Part shown: piece by piece, positions 48,622 through 57,654 of the stretch
How positions within the stretch are numbered: position 1 is the stretch's first letter
Layout of the letters: each line of letters starts with the position of its first letter
From: Streptococcus devriesei DSM 19639
GTDB taxonomy: Bacteria > Bacillota > Bacilli > Lactobacillales > Streptococcaceae
Direction of reading: 5' to 3'
DNA: 64,000 bases
Assembly (NCBI RefSeq): GCF_000423725.1
Contig: NZ_AUIN01000020.1
Coordinates: forward strand, 1 to 64,000
Notes under the pieces: model-generated
What the model was told of the DNA's origin: nothing
Databases searched by the model: none
The model's input: the letters and a program-made list of their open reading frames with translations, nothing else
Position numbers and translations under genes: made by a program

Positions 48622-49976
48622 AGAACTTCTCCTATTCTAGTCATGGCTTTAGCTTTGTTAATGGTCTCGTAGTATTCATTTTCAGGAATGCTGTCATATA
48701 CAATTCCGGCACCGGCCTGAACATAGGCCTTATGATTTTTAACAATCATTGTCCGAATGGCAATGGCAAAATCCATATCGCCGGTTGCTGACAGATAGCC
48801 GATCGCACCGGCGTAAATACCGCGTTTTTCCTTTTCCAGCTCATAAATACGGTTCATAGCACGGATTTTTGGAGCGCCGGAAACGGTCCCTGCCGGAAGT
48901 GTTGATTTGAGAGCGTCCATGGCGCTTAATTCCGGCAGCAGCCGACCCTTAACCACACTGGTTAAATGCATGACATAGCGGAACAATTCAACATCCATAT
49001 ACTTGGTAACTGCAACCGTTCCAATTTCAGCGATTTTTCCAATATCATTGCGGCCAAGATCCACCAGCATCCGGTGTTCGGCAGTCTCTTTGACATCTGA
49101 CTGCAAATCCTCTGCCAGCTCTTTGTCTTCCTCTTCATCTGCTCCCCGAGGACGTGTGCCTGCGATAGGATTGGTCGTGACCACCTTGTTTTTGACAGAC
49201 ACTAAACTCTCAGGGCTGGCACCGATAATCTGATAATCACCAAAATCATAGAAATAGAGGTAGTTGGAAGGGTTGGTCACGCGCAGATTGCGATAAAAAT
49301 CAAAGGGCTTGCCCTTAAGATCGGCTGAAAAACGCTGGCTGAGCACACACTGGAACATATCCCCCTGGCGGATAAGCTGCTTGGCCTTAATCACCATATC
49401 CTTAAATGCACTTTCTTCCAAATGATTTTTAAAGGTCAGCGGGTGCAAATCACGTTCTGAAAACTCATTGTCAGACTGTGTTTGTAAATCAGCTAAAACC
49501 TTCTCAAGTGCTGACTGCTGAGCTTCCTCGCTTCTGCTGCTGTAAATATTATCTTCAACAATAACAACTTTTTCTTTTTTATGATCGAAAATCAAATAAG
49601 ATTCATAAACAAAAAAGTGCATATCCGGCGTGCCTATACTGTCCTTGGGAATCTGACCGATATTCTCATAAAGACTGATCATATCATAGCCGACAAAGCC
49701 AATAGCTCCGCCATTAAAAGGCAAATCCTGAGATTCCTGTGACTTGACTGTCAGCCGGCTAAGGTAATCTAAAGGATCACCTTCAACAGCTCGGCCGTTT
49801 TCTGTCAGGCTGCCATTTTCAAACTTAACTTCAAACACAGGATTGTAAGCTACGATTGAAAAACGGGCATTCTCTTTTTCTCTGGGTATGGACTCAAGAA
49901 TCGTCTTATGTTCTCCCCTAACCCTCATATAAGCCAAAATAGGGGTCAGAATATCCGCAGGAATAACTTTTTGCAT
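48618..49976 (-). CDS. trpE: Anthranilate synthase component I
   Basis: 452 residues, which converts chorismate and ammonia to anthranilate. The N-terminal feedback region has the tryptophan-binding type motif LESIPRE (usually LES). The C-terminal chorismate domain has SPESLVSVKNKVVTTNPIAGTRPRGADEEED, EHRMLVDLGRNDIGKIA and GTVSGAPKIRAM. It is the first gene, behind about 590 nt of leader with two T-boxes. Confidence 0.96.
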   Translation of the reverse strand: MQKVIPADILTPILAYMRVRGEHKTILESIPREKENARFSIVAYNPVFEVKFENGSLTENGRAVEGDPLDYLSRLTVKSQESQDLPFNGGAIGFVGYDMISLYENIGQIPKDSIGTPDMHFFVYESYLIFDHKKEKVVIVEDNIYSSRSEEAQQSALEKVLADLQTQSDNEFSERDLHPLTFKNHLEESAFKDMVIKAKQLIRQGDMFQCVLSQRFSADLKGKPFDFYRNLRVTNPSNYLYFYDFGDYQIIGASPESLVSVKNKVVTTNPIAGTRPRGADEEEDKELAEDLQSDVKETAEHRMLVDLGRNDIGKIAEIGTVAVTKYMDVELFRYVMHLTSVVKGRLLPELSAMDALKSTLPAGTVSGAPKIRAMNRIYELEKEKRGIYAGAIGYLSATGDMDFAIAIRTMIVKNHKAYVQAGAGIVYDSIPENEYYETINKAKAMTRIGEVL

Positions 49977-50122
49977 AAAGAACCTCTTTCTAATCCTCTT
50001 TAAAAATCAAAACGATGGACTGCTGCTTCAACTTGCCGTGCTGAAGTGCTGTCTGATGCTGAACTGCCTGATTAATCGTATTGCCGTATGGCTGTGCTTG
50101 CAGCAATTATTTTCAGAACATC
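49977..50122. other. Segment between proximal T-box and trpE
   Basis: 146 nt of leader after the proximal terminator. GAAAGAGG precedes the trpE start. No further hairpin or open frame with a ribosome binding site was identified. Confidence 0.4.
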
Positions 50123-50280
50123 AAAAAACCTCACACAGAAAAATCTGTGCGAGGGCGTTAAATCTAGCTAACACGGTGCCACCTCAATTAACGGGACAGA
50201 TAGTCTTTCCCCGTCATCTCAACCTCCTCCAACAAGGAGCTGCACGATAAGGAGTGCCAACCTGAAGACTATGTTTTATC
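50123..50280 (-). promoter_or_regulatory. T-box riboswitch, proximal copy of a tandem trp leader
   Basis: On the minus strand stem I closes with atagtctt/aagactat (rc of 50265-50272 and about 50190-50197). The T-box core AGGTGGCACCG lies at 50174-50184. The terminator (cctcgcacag/ctgtgtgagg plus six U) ends at 50123. At the position aligned to the specifier of the distal copy it reads TGA rather than TGG. Confidence 0.88.
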
Positions 50281-50301
50281 TCCACCCATTAGAATTGTAA
50301 T

Positions 50302-50462
50302 AAAAAAACCTCACACAGAAAAAACATCTGTGTGAGGGCATTATACCAATAACGCGGTGCCACCTCAGTTGACAGAAAATCTACAACCTTTCTGCCATCT
50401 CTGTCTCCTCTAACAAGGAGTTGCACGATAAGGAGTGCTCACCTGAAAACTATTGCTTATTT
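50302..50462 (-). promoter_or_regulatory. T-box riboswitch, distal copy of a tandem trp leader
   Basis: A second complete T-box unit upstream of the first. The core AGGTGGCACCG is at 50355-50365. The terminator (ccctcacacag/ctgtgtgagg with seven U) ends at 50302. In stem I a TGG (tryptophan codon) follows GAGA at the probable specifier position (near 50396). The two units are clearly homologous in stem I, core and terminator. Confidence 0.88.
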
Positions 50463-50568
50463 CCAATTCTAAACAATCAGCCCACTTCCCAAAACTCTGC
50501 TGCTTGTTCACAACCGCCACAAGCTCCCTGAAAACATAAAATTCTGGTACTTTTCTGATTTGTTTACG

Positions 50569-50597
50569 ATTATACACTTTCTAAAAAGCAAATGCAA
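50569..50597 (-). promoter_or_regulatory. trp operon promoter
   Basis: On the minus strand TTGCAT (50592-50597) and TATAAT (50569-50574) are 17 nt apart. The transcript would start near 50562, about 100 nt before the distal T-box. Confidence 0.75.
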
Positions 50598-50689
50598 GCC
50601 CTATTATAAGCTTTTTTGCCAAATTTCCAAAAAAATCAGAATTTTTATATTTAAGCTTTTTTAAAATCCTAATGCTTTGATAGATGAAA

Positions 50690-50718
50690 TTGTATTTCCC
50701 TTCAAAATATGCTATAGT
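50690..50718 (+). promoter_or_regulatory. DUF975 gene promoter
   Basis: ttgtat (50690-50695) and tatagt (50713-50718) are 17 nt apart, with an extended TGc. Confidence 0.7.
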
Positions 50719-50758
50719 AAAGCTACTTTCATTTAAATTGTTAAGGAGATTTTCCACT

Positions 50759-51496
50759 ATGTCTAAAACCAGAGCTGAATTAAAAACGGAGGCTAAACAG
50801 CGCCTCCAAGGTAATTGGGCCTATGCTATCGGCCTGTACGCCCTGCCAAGTCTCACTGTCTCAGCCATTGTCTGGGTTTGTGCACTGATAGTTGTCGTGC
50901 TTGCTGGGTCACTAGCGGTAGCTATCAGTGAAGAAGCTGCCATCTTAACAGCAACCCCCTTGTTGATACTTATCGGCCTTGCCCTCTTTGTTTGTACACT
51001 GATCGTTACGGTTGGCATTACTTTGGGATTTTTAGACTTTTTCAGAGGAAAAAAACCAACCTATACCCAAGCCAGTACTTATCTTTTAAGAGAAGGACGC
51101 TTTGGAAAATTTTTCTGGACCGATCTGGTCATGGTGGCTTTTATCTATTTATGGTCATTTCTCTTTATCATTCCGGGAATCATTAAAAGCTTAAGCTATG
51201 TGATGACCAATTACATTATTAAAGATAAACTGGAAAAAGGCGAATCATTGACTCTCACTCAGGCTATCACTGAAAGTCGGCAGTTGATGAACGGTCATAA
51301 ATGGGAATACTTTGTCCTTCAGTTAAGTTTTCTTGGCTGGGCCATCTTGGCCAATTTAACACTTGGTATTGGTTATCTGTGGTTAATTCCTTATATAGAG
51401 ACAACAACTGCTGCTTATTACCAAAATTTAAAAGAAAATTCCGCTTCAGCACCGCTCGCCAATAATACAAGTCAAACTGCTGCTGTATCGGCTTAG
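50759..51496 (+). CDS. DUF975 family integral membrane protein
   Basis: 245 residues with about five to six membrane helices. The N-terminal MSKTRAELKTEAKQRLQGNW is the DUF975 hallmark. Other conserved parts are FLDFFRGKKP, LWSFLFIIPGIIKSLSYVMTNYI and the C-terminal PYIETTTAAYYQNLK. Function is unknown. The ATG at 50759 has AAGGAG upstream; the frame is open to 50684 but would cross the promoter. Confidence 0.85.
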   Translation: MSKTRAELKTEAKQRLQGNWAYAIGLYALPSLTVSAIVWVCALIVVVLAGSLAVAISEEAAILTATPLLILIGLALFVCTLIVTVGITLGFLDFFRGKKPTYTQASTYLLREGRFGKFFWTDLVMVAFIYLWSFLFIIPGIIKSLSYVMTNYIIKDKLEKGESLTLTQAITESRQLMNGHKWEYFVLQLSFLGWAILANLTLGIGYLWLIPYIETTTAAYYQNLKENSASAPLANNTSQTAAVSA

Positions 51497-51522
51497 CCTT
51501 TCAAAAACAGTATATATTCACC

Positions 51523-51553
51523 ACAAGGAAGTCCGGCGGCTTCCTTGTTTTTG
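51523..51553 (+). terminator. Terminator after the DUF975 gene
   Basis: acaaggaag and cttccttgt form a stem with a short loop, followed by gttttt. Confidence 0.8.
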
Positions 51554-51599
51554 TTTGCAAAGGCAACCCTTTTAAAAAGCCTGCAGTCTTTAAAAATGG

Positions 51600-51605
51600 T
51601 ATAAT
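51600..51605 (+). promoter_or_regulatory. Extended -10 of the monooxygenase gene
   Basis: TGg followed by tataat, 40 nt before the start codon; no good -35. Confidence 0.55.
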
Positions 51606-51645
51606 GTAAGCGACAACAATAGTCCCTTAAGAAAGGAGTTCACCA

Positions 51646-51927
51646 ATGAAAATCATCAATGCTGTATTTTTTATCAAAGCTGACAAAAGAGAAGACTTTT
51701 TAGCAGACATCGCTCCTTTGATCGAATCGTCGCGTGCAGAAGCCGGAAACCACGGCTACCAGCTTTATGAGGCTGTGGACCTGCCCAACCAATTTGTCAT
51801 GGTTGAAGAATGGGAAGACCAAGCTGCCATTGACCAGCACAATACCAATCCGCACTTTCTTCATTTAATGGATCATTTAAAAGATTACAGTACAGCCGAC
51901 CCTATTATTAAGGTGGCAGACCAGTAA
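51646..51927 (+). CDS. Antibiotic biosynthesis monooxygenase-domain protein (YgiN-like)
   Basis: 93 residues of the dimeric ferredoxin-like ABM fold: FIKADKREDFLADIAPLIESSRAEAGNHGYQLYEA, FVMVEEWEDQAAIDQHNTNPHFL. Members act as cofactor-free quinol monooxygenases or heme-degrading proteins. This one lacks features that would choose between them; no antibiotic cluster is nearby. AAGGAG precedes the ATG. Confidence 0.85.
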   Translation: MKIINAVFFIKADKREDFLADIAPLIESSRAEAGNHGYQLYEAVDLPNQFVMVEEWEDQAAIDQHNTNPHFLHLMDHLKDYSTADPIIKVADQ

Positions 51928-51934
51928 GAATATC

Positions 51935-51992
51935 AAAAAAGAGAAGATCTCAATCGTCAGTTTAGAAAAACGATTTTGTCCTTCTCTTTTTT
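51935..51992. terminator. Shared terminator of the monooxygenase and dehydrogenase genes
   Basis: aaaaaagagaag pairs with cttctctttttt, with an inner aatcg/cgatt pair. It lies between convergent genes. Confidence 0.82.
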
Positions 51993-52002
51993 AAATGAAT
52001 CT

Positions 52003-53043
52003 TTACGATTGATCTTCCACATAAGTGTGAAGCGGATAAGTCGGATATGCAAGTAAACGCGCTTTTTCCGATGTGACATAGCCGGCAGGAGCATCAAGGA
52101 CGCTTGGGATACGGTTGACGATGGTTGCGCAGGTTAAAACAACAGTGTCAGGCTTAGCAACTGAAAACGTAAGATTAGGGTCTCCGCTTATTTCCCAGTC
52201 ACACATATCGCCATCATCTGGACCATAGACCTTGCCAATGCATTCGACTTCCAATTCAATGCCTTGGTGGGTCCTTATTTTAGTTACAGCTGACATGCCT
52301 GTCACCTGTCCAGCCGGAATGGTGCGCCCCAAGGTTTCAGAATAAACGTCTTCCTTCAAAACATAAGGAACACTCTTTTGCCCAATAGACTGAATGGTCC
52401 AATTCATCTTAGAACAGATAGCTTCTGCAGCATTCCACATATAAGAAGGTAAACTTTCTGCGGAAGCAATTTCTCGCTCAAAACGCTCTACATCATAACC
52501 GGCACCATGAGCTTCAGCAAGAGCTAGACCATAATCTTCGACATTATAGCTGACAGCTCCTTTTACCTTTTTAATTTGGTTCATTCCCGCCATGGCTAAA
52601 CAAGGCATATTAATCCAATAAATATCCTGCATGCCTGATCCCATAATGGTCACACCGTATTCTTTGGCTAGCTTATCCAAACGGTTGGTTTCAGACGGAG
52701 AAGTCGTCCAGGGATAGATGGCTTCTTCACAGGTAGAGATGACATTGACGCCATTTTTAATAGCTTTTTCATAAAATGCGTACATTTCCGGCATGTAAGA
52801 AAAGATGGTGACAATGGCAATATCAGCATCACAATCTTGGAAAACCTGATTGGCATTATCAGAAATAACGACACCTGTCTTGCAACCCAAATTAGCAAAA
52901 TCACCAATGTCCTGTCCTACTGCTGCCGGATTTGTGTCAATGGCTCCAACAATTTCAACACCGTGATCCAAGAGATTTTTGAGAATAACCTTGGACATCT
53001 TACCACAGCCGTATTGGATTGCCCGAATTTTTGTATTTCGCAT
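52003..53043 (-). CDS. NAD(P)-dependent amine/amino-acid dehydrogenase-like protein (diaminopentanoate dehydrogenase type)
   Basis: 346 residues. The N-terminal dinucleotide fold has [20 protein letters not shown] and [15 protein letters not shown] (DapB-like). [10 protein letters not shown] and [14 protein letters not shown] are shared with 2,4-diaminopentanoate dehydrogenases and relatives of ornithine fermentation. No other gene of that pathway is in the window, so the substrate is open. It is divergent from a merR gene whose operator sits in its promoter. Confidence 0.7.
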   Translation of the reverse strand: MRNTKIRAIQYGCGKMSKVILKNLLDHGVEIVGAIDTNPAAVGQDIGDFANLGCKTGVVISDNANQVFQDCDADIAIVTIFSYMPEMYAFYEKAIKNGVNVISTCEEAIYPWTTSPSETNRLDKLAKEYGVTIMGSGMQDIYWINMPCLAMAGMNQIKKVKGAVSYNVEDYGLALAEAHGAGYDVERFEREIASAESLPSYMWNAAEAICSKMNWTIQSIGQKSVPYVLKEDVYSETLGRTIPAGQVTGMSAVTKIRTHQGIELEVECIGKVYGPDDGDMCDWEISGDPNLTFSVAKPDTVVLTCATIVNRIPSVLDAPAGYVTSEKARLLAYPTYPLHTYVEDQS

Positions 53044-53083
53044 GTGTCCGTCCTCCTTTTATTGTTATTTTTTTCACAACTAT

Positions 53084-53114
53084 ATTATAATATCTATAGT
53101 AACTATAGAGTCAA
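53084..53114. promoter_or_regulatory. MerR-type divergent promoter and operator
   Basis: On the minus strand TTGACT (53109-53114) and TATAAT (53084-53089) are 19 nt apart, the over-long spacing typical of MerR-activated promoters. The 15-nt palindrome ctatagt-a-actatag (53094-53108) fills the spacer. On the plus strand a tataat at 53086-53091 can serve merR itself. Confidence 0.8.
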
Positions 53115-53125
53115 GGAGAAAAGTC

Positions 53126-53980
53126 ATGAATCTCATTTTAAAAATTGGAGATTTCTCCCGTATCAATAATATCTCAATTCAGACCCTGCGCTATTACGAT
53201 AAAATCGGACTTCTAAGCCCTTATTATACTGACAGCGAGACCGGCTACCGCTACTATCACATCAATCAGTCACAGATGGTAGATGAGATTCAGTATCTGC
53301 GCCAGCTTGATTTTTCCTTAGAAGAAATAAGAGCTATCCTGTCCACTCAGGAAAATCTGACGGAAATCAATCATTTTATTGATGAGCACCGGCAGCATCT
53401 TCTCTCCGAAAAGCACCGCTTGGAAGAACGTCTAAAAGAGATGGATACCTACCAAACCGGTGCACAGATTTACGATTATAAACGGCATTGCCACGATCTA
53501 GAAATTCTCACCCTGCCGGCCAGACGAATGATTGTCTACCAAACACAGCAGAATATTTATCAGATGACTGATGAAGATTATGAATTTCATCTGCGGGAAT
53601 TTAAATTAGCTTTGAAAAAAAGTAAACTGTCCTATTCAATCTTTTCCCGTGTTGGCTCAATCATCACTCAGGAAAACTTCAAACACAGAAACTGGCTTTC
53701 CCATCAAATGTTCATGTTCTCAAATGATGAAGCCGCTAACTTTTCAGTAAAGACCTATCCTTCTAGTCTTTATGCCTTGACCTACTGTACTTCTTTTCAA
53801 GAAGAAATTGAAAAACTGGATCTCTTTTACCAAATGATTAGCAACAGAGGATATGATATTACAGGCGATTATATCTGCGAGGTTATCCACGAACATCCAC
53901 GTCTCAATCAAAATAAGAGAGACATGTTTATCAGAATGCAAGTCGCCATCAGGCGGGCAGAAAGGACAAGCAGCCTCTGA
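53126..53980 (+). CDS. MerR family transcriptional regulator with effector-binding domain
   Basis: 284 residues. The N-terminal winged helix (LKIGDFSRINNISIQTLRYYDKIGLLSPYYTDSETGYRYY, about 4-45) is followed by the dimerisation coiled coil (about 75-115) and a C-terminal domain of about 150 residues that resembles GyrI/BmrR-type ligand-binding domains. No metal-binding cysteine pattern is present, so a small organic ligand is more likely. AAGGAG precedes the ATG at 53126. It is divergent from the dehydrogenase-like gene. Confidence 0.88.
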   Translation: MNLILKIGDFSRINNISIQTLRYYDKIGLLSPYYTDSETGYRYYHINQSQMVDEIQYLRQLDFSLEEIRAILSTQENLTEINHFIDEHRQHLLSEKHRLEERLKEMDTYQTGAQIYDYKRHCHDLEILTLPARRMIVYQTQQNIYQMTDEDYEFHLREFKLALKKSKLSYSIFSRVGSIITQENFKHRNWLSHQMFMFSNDEAANFSVKTYPSSLYALTYCTSFQEEIEKLDLFYQMISNRGYDITGDYICEVIHEHPRLNQNKRDMFIRMQVAIRRAERTSSL

Positions 53981-54010
53981 TCTTAGTTTTTTGTCACTTA
54001 TATAAAAACC

Positions 54011-54059
54011 AAAAAAGCGCACGGAGACCGCAATAATATTACTTCCGTACGCTTTTTTT
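54011..54059. terminator. Terminator between merR and the ABC exporter genes
   Basis: aaaaaagcg-c-acgga pairs with tccgt-a-cgctttttt, a long stem with one mismatch, between convergent genes. Confidence 0.82.
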
Positions 54060-54087
54060 ACTATACTGCCTGCCAAGCAAGTCTGCC

Positions 54088-55833
54088 CTAGTCCATCATA
54101 CCTGCCTGCAGCTGATACATTTTATGATAAGTGCCTTCTTTAGCCAATAGCTCATCATGAGTTCCGGACTCAATAATCCTGCCCTTATCAAGAACATAAA
54201 TACAATCGGCATCCTGAATCGTTGACAGCCGATGGGCAATGGCAATCGTGGTACGCCCTTGGCGCATTTTGGCTAATGAATTCTGAACAATTTGTTCCGT
54301 TTCTGAATCAATATTAGCGGTTGCTTCATCAAGAATCAAAATCTTGGGCGCACTGGCAACTGTTCTGGCAAAAGCCAGAAGCTGCCGCTGTCCGGTTGAA
54401 AAGCTGGAGCCGCGTTCACTGACAGGCTCGTCATATTTCTGAGGCAGTTTTTGGATAAACTGATCTGCATCAACAAACTGAGCAGCCTCTTTAATGGCTT
54501 CATCACTCAAATCCTGATACATCTTAATATTGGATTTTATAGTCCCATGGTAAAGAAAGGGTTCCTGCAAGACTAGACCGACATTTTTTCGCAGTTCTTC
54601 CTGACTGTATTTTCTGATATCCGTTCCGTCAATAGTGACCTGACCCTTTTGAAATTCGTAGAAACGCATGAAAACGTTGATGATAGATGATTTTCCCGAA
54701 CCGGTCGAGCCGACAAAGGCAATCGTTTGACCTTGACCAACCTTAAATGAAATGCGGTCTAAAATTTGATTTTCTCCGTCATAAGAAAAAGAAACATCTT
54801 TAAATTCAATATTTCCGGCAGTAATTTCAGCATCACTGTCATCTTGATCGGGTTCATAGCCTTGTTCATCAATCAGATCAAAAACACGGCCTGCCGAAAT
54901 CATAGAGGTTTGTAAGGTTGAAAAATTCTGCGTGACCTCAATCAAGGGATCAAAAAGGCGGTTAATGTACTGGATAAAAGCATACATCATTCCGGCTGAA
55001 ATGCCGATTGCCTGCCAATTAAAGCCGAAATAAGCCATCAGTAAGGCATAGGCCAGCAATTTCAAAAGAGACATGGCCGGACGCAGAAACAGGCTGTCCA
55101 AAGCCATTGAGCGATTGGCATAATGAAAATGCTCTTCGTTGATGGCTTCGAATTCCGCTTTTAAGCGCTCTTCCTGACCGAAAGCTTGGATAATACTAAT
55201 CCCTTCAATGCTTTCAGACAGATTGGTATTGATATCACTCAGCAAACTGCGGGTCTTAGCAATGACGCTGACGGATTTTTTGCGATAGAGATTGACCAAA
55301 ATAAAAATAAAAGGAAGAAAGAACATGACAAGAAAGGTCAGACGATAATTGAGCATCAGCATAGTGTAGAGGGTCACACTAAAAATAAAGATGGCAGAAA
55401 TAAAGCTGGATAAAATGCCTGAAAACATTTCACTGATACTTTCTGTATCATTGGTCAGCCGCGATACAATGGAGCCTGCCGGCGTCTTGTCAAAATAAGA
55501 CATACCAAGCTTTTCCATGTTGGCAAAGGCATCTTTACGAATATCGCGCACAACACTGAAAGAAACACGGGCAAAAAGCAAATTTCCCAAATACTGTAAA
55601 ATAGTCTGCAAGACATAAAGCAGGTAGTAGCCCACTAACAAAAAAGCGGCAGCCTGATTGAAGTTTGTCAGAAAATGGTCAATAAAATAAGAGGCAACCA
55701 AGGGCACAAGACTTTTAATCACCGTCGTTGAAAGAAGAAAGAATAAGGCAAAAAAAGTCAGCCATTTATAGGGTTTCAAATAAGACATCAAGCGCAGAAA
55801 AACGCGGCCTTGGTGTTCGTTATTCCTCATCAC
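54088..55833 (-). CDS. ABC exporter half-transporter, catalytic-site subunit
   Basis: 581 residues: six membrane helices (about 15-310), then an ABC domain with Walker A GSTGSGKSS, signature FSTGQRQLLAFARTV (unusual STGQ) and Walker B ILILDEATANIDSETE with the catalytic Glu. The switch His is in IAHRLSTIQ. It pairs with the upstream half-transporter (14-nt overlap). The split of one intact and one degenerate site is that of BmrCD, LmrCD and PatAB multidrug exporters. The transported compound is unknown. Confidence 0.9.
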   Translation of the reverse strand: MMRNNEHQGRVFLRLMSYLKPYKWLTFFALFFLLSTTVIKSLVPLVASYFIDHFLTNFNQAAAFLLVGYYLLYVLQTILQYLGNLLFARVSFSVVRDIRKDAFANMEKLGMSYFDKTPAGSIVSRLTNDTESISEMFSGILSSFISAIFIFSVTLYTMLMLNYRLTFLVMFFLPFIFILVNLYRKKSVSVIAKTRSLLSDINTNLSESIEGISIIQAFGQEERLKAEFEAINEEHFHYANRSMALDSLFLRPAMSLLKLLAYALLMAYFGFNWQAIGISAGMMYAFIQYINRLFDPLIEVTQNFSTLQTSMISAGRVFDLIDEQGYEPDQDDSDAEITAGNIEFKDVSFSYDGENQILDRISFKVGQGQTIAFVGSTGSGKSSIINVFMRFYEFQKGQVTIDGTDIRKYSQEELRKNVGLVLQEPFLYHGTIKSNIKMYQDLSDEAIKEAAQFVDADQFIQKLPQKYDEPVSERGSSFSTGQRQLLAFARTVASAPKILILDEATANIDSETEQIVQNSLAKMRQGRTTIAIAHRLSTIQDADCIYVLDKGRIIESGTHDELLAKEGTYHKMYQLQAGMMD

Positions 55834-57565
55834 TGTCTCCTTTCATTTCTAATTGCTGGGCTTCATAAGTTCTTGCATACCAGCCGCCTGACTGGATAAG
55901 GTCGTCATGGCGACCGCGCTCAATTATGCGGCCGTCCTGCATTACTAGGATAAGATCCGCATGCACGACCGCACTCAGCCGGTGGGCTGTTATGAGGGTT
56001 GTTTTATCCCGGCGGGTCTCTTTGAGGTTATCAATAATCGCATGTTCAGTCTTAGCATCAACCGCCGACAAAGAATCATCCAAAATAAGAATATCCGGAT
56101 TTAAAATCATGGCACGGCTCATAGCAATACGCTGTTTTTGACCGCCTGATAAGGAAACCCCCTTTTCACCGATAAGGGTGTCAAAGCCTTGAGGCATGGC
56201 TGCAATATCATCATAAACCTGAGACAGCTTAGTGGCTTCTTCAACCGCTGCCATACTCAGCTGAGGATTGCCAAAGCGAATATTTTCTAAAATAGACATG
56301 GCAAAGAGAACCTGATCCTGCGGCACATAACCGATGAGACTGCGCAAGTCTGCCAGACGGTAGTCCCGAATATCGTGACCATTGAGATAGATAGCGCCTT
56401 GATTGACATCATATTCACGCAAAAGGAGCTTAAGCAGGCTGGTTTTGCCGGAACCGGTCTGCCCGACAATTCCCAAAGTCTGTCCTTTTTCCAAGGTGAA
56501 ATGGATGTTGCTGAGCGTCTCTTCATTATCGTAGGTGAAGTGCTCAATGGCATATTCCAAGCGGCCATTTTCAATACCAGGCAGAGGATTTTCAGGGTCT
56601 TTAATATCAGATGTCTGCGATAAAAGGCTCATGATACGCTCATAAGAAACAGCTCCGCGCTGCACAATATTAAAGAGAAAACCTATTGCCATTAAAGGCC
56701 AGACCAGCATATCCAAATAAGTCACAAAAGTCACCAGACTGCCGACCGTTACTTGGTTGTTTTTAACAAAAAAGGCACCGACCAAAAGCGTTAGCGTATA
56801 AGAAGCCCCTACAAACAAGAGCACCAAAGGATCAAACATGCTGTCATATTTCATGGTTGTCATGTTTTTAGCAAAGGTCATCTCGTTTGTTTCCTGAAAA
56901 GCAGCTAATTCATCTGCCTGATAGCCGAATGACTTGGTGACCTTGATGCCTGAGACACTTTCCTGAACCTTATTATTAAGCTCTGAGAAGGCTGCCTGCG
57001 AATGCTTGAAGCTCTCGTGCGTCCTGCGTCCCAGACGGCTGGTTGCAAAAGCCATCAAAGGCAGAGGAATTACCGCAATCAAGGTCATCTGCCAGGAAAT
57101 ACTGAAAAACATGGTCATCAAGGTAACCAGAGCTGTGATGGAGGCATCAACAGCCGACATGACACCGCCCCCTGCTAAACGTGTCAGGGAGTTGATATCA
57201 TTGGTCGCATGAGCCATCAAATCACCTGTCCGGTATTTTTGATAAAAAGAAGGAGACATTTTCGTGAAATGCTCAAAGAGACGGGAACGCATGATCTGTC
57301 CCAAACGATAAGAAGTCCCCAAAATATAAATGCGCCAGACATAACGCAGCCCATACATGGCAAAGGCGGACAGCAGCAGATAAAAAAGATCCCACAAAAG
57401 CGTTTCTCTTGTCAGACTTTTACGGGTAATATGGTCAATCACATGCCCCATGACCTTAGGCGGAATCAGATTGAGAACACTGACCAAGCTGAGGGCCAGT
57501 ATCCCAATCAAATAGCGGCGCTTTTCCAGTTTAAAAAACCACCATAAATTTTTAATAACAGACAT
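55820..57565 (-). CDS. ABC exporter half-transporter, degenerate-site subunit
   Basis: 581 residues from the ATG at 57565 (MSVIKNLWWFFKLE). Six membrane helices, then an ABC domain with Walker A GQTGSGKTS, canonical signature LSGGQKQRIAMSRAM, and Walker B ILILDDSLSAVD, where Asp replaces the catalytic Glu. This complements the partner's non-canonical signature, so only one of the two composite ATP sites should be fully active. A start at 57589 is also possible. Confidence 0.9.
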   Translation of the reverse strand: MSVIKNLWWFFKLEKRRYLIGILALSLVSVLNLIPPKVMGHVIDHITRKSLTRETLLWDLFYLLLSAFAMYGLRYVWRIYILGTSYRLGQIMRSRLFEHFTKMSPSFYQKYRTGDLMAHATNDINSLTRLAGGGVMSAVDASITALVTLMTMFFSISWQMTLIAVIPLPLMAFATSRLGRRTHESFKHSQAAFSELNNKVQESVSGIKVTKSFGYQADELAAFQETNEMTFAKNMTTMKYDSMFDPLVLLFVGASYTLTLLVGAFFVKNNQVTVGSLVTFVTYLDMLVWPLMAIGFLFNIVQRGAVSYERIMSLLSQTSDIKDPENPLPGIENGRLEYAIEHFTYDNEETLSNIHFTLEKGQTLGIVGQTGSGKTSLLKLLLREYDVNQGAIYLNGHDIRDYRLADLRSLIGYVPQDQVLFAMSILENIRFGNPQLSMAAVEEATKLSQVYDDIAAMPQGFDTLIGEKGVSLSGGQKQRIAMSRAMILNPDILILDDSLSAVDAKTEHAIIDNLKETRRDKTTLITAHRLSAVVHADLILVMQDGRIIERGRHDDLIQSGGWYARTYEAQQLEMKGDSDEE

Positions 57566-57592
57566 CTTTGCCTTTCTTTTAATCATCATAAG

Positions 57593-57616
57593 AAAAATCC
57601 CCCAGAATGAGGGAAA
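57593..57616 (-). terminator. Possible terminator after the VanZ-like gene
   Basis: On the minus strand ccctcattctgggg folds as a short stem followed by a U-rich stretch. It is weak. Confidence 0.4.
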
Positions 57617-57654
57617 ATCACATTACTATTATAAACCTTGGAGTTTACTCTAAG

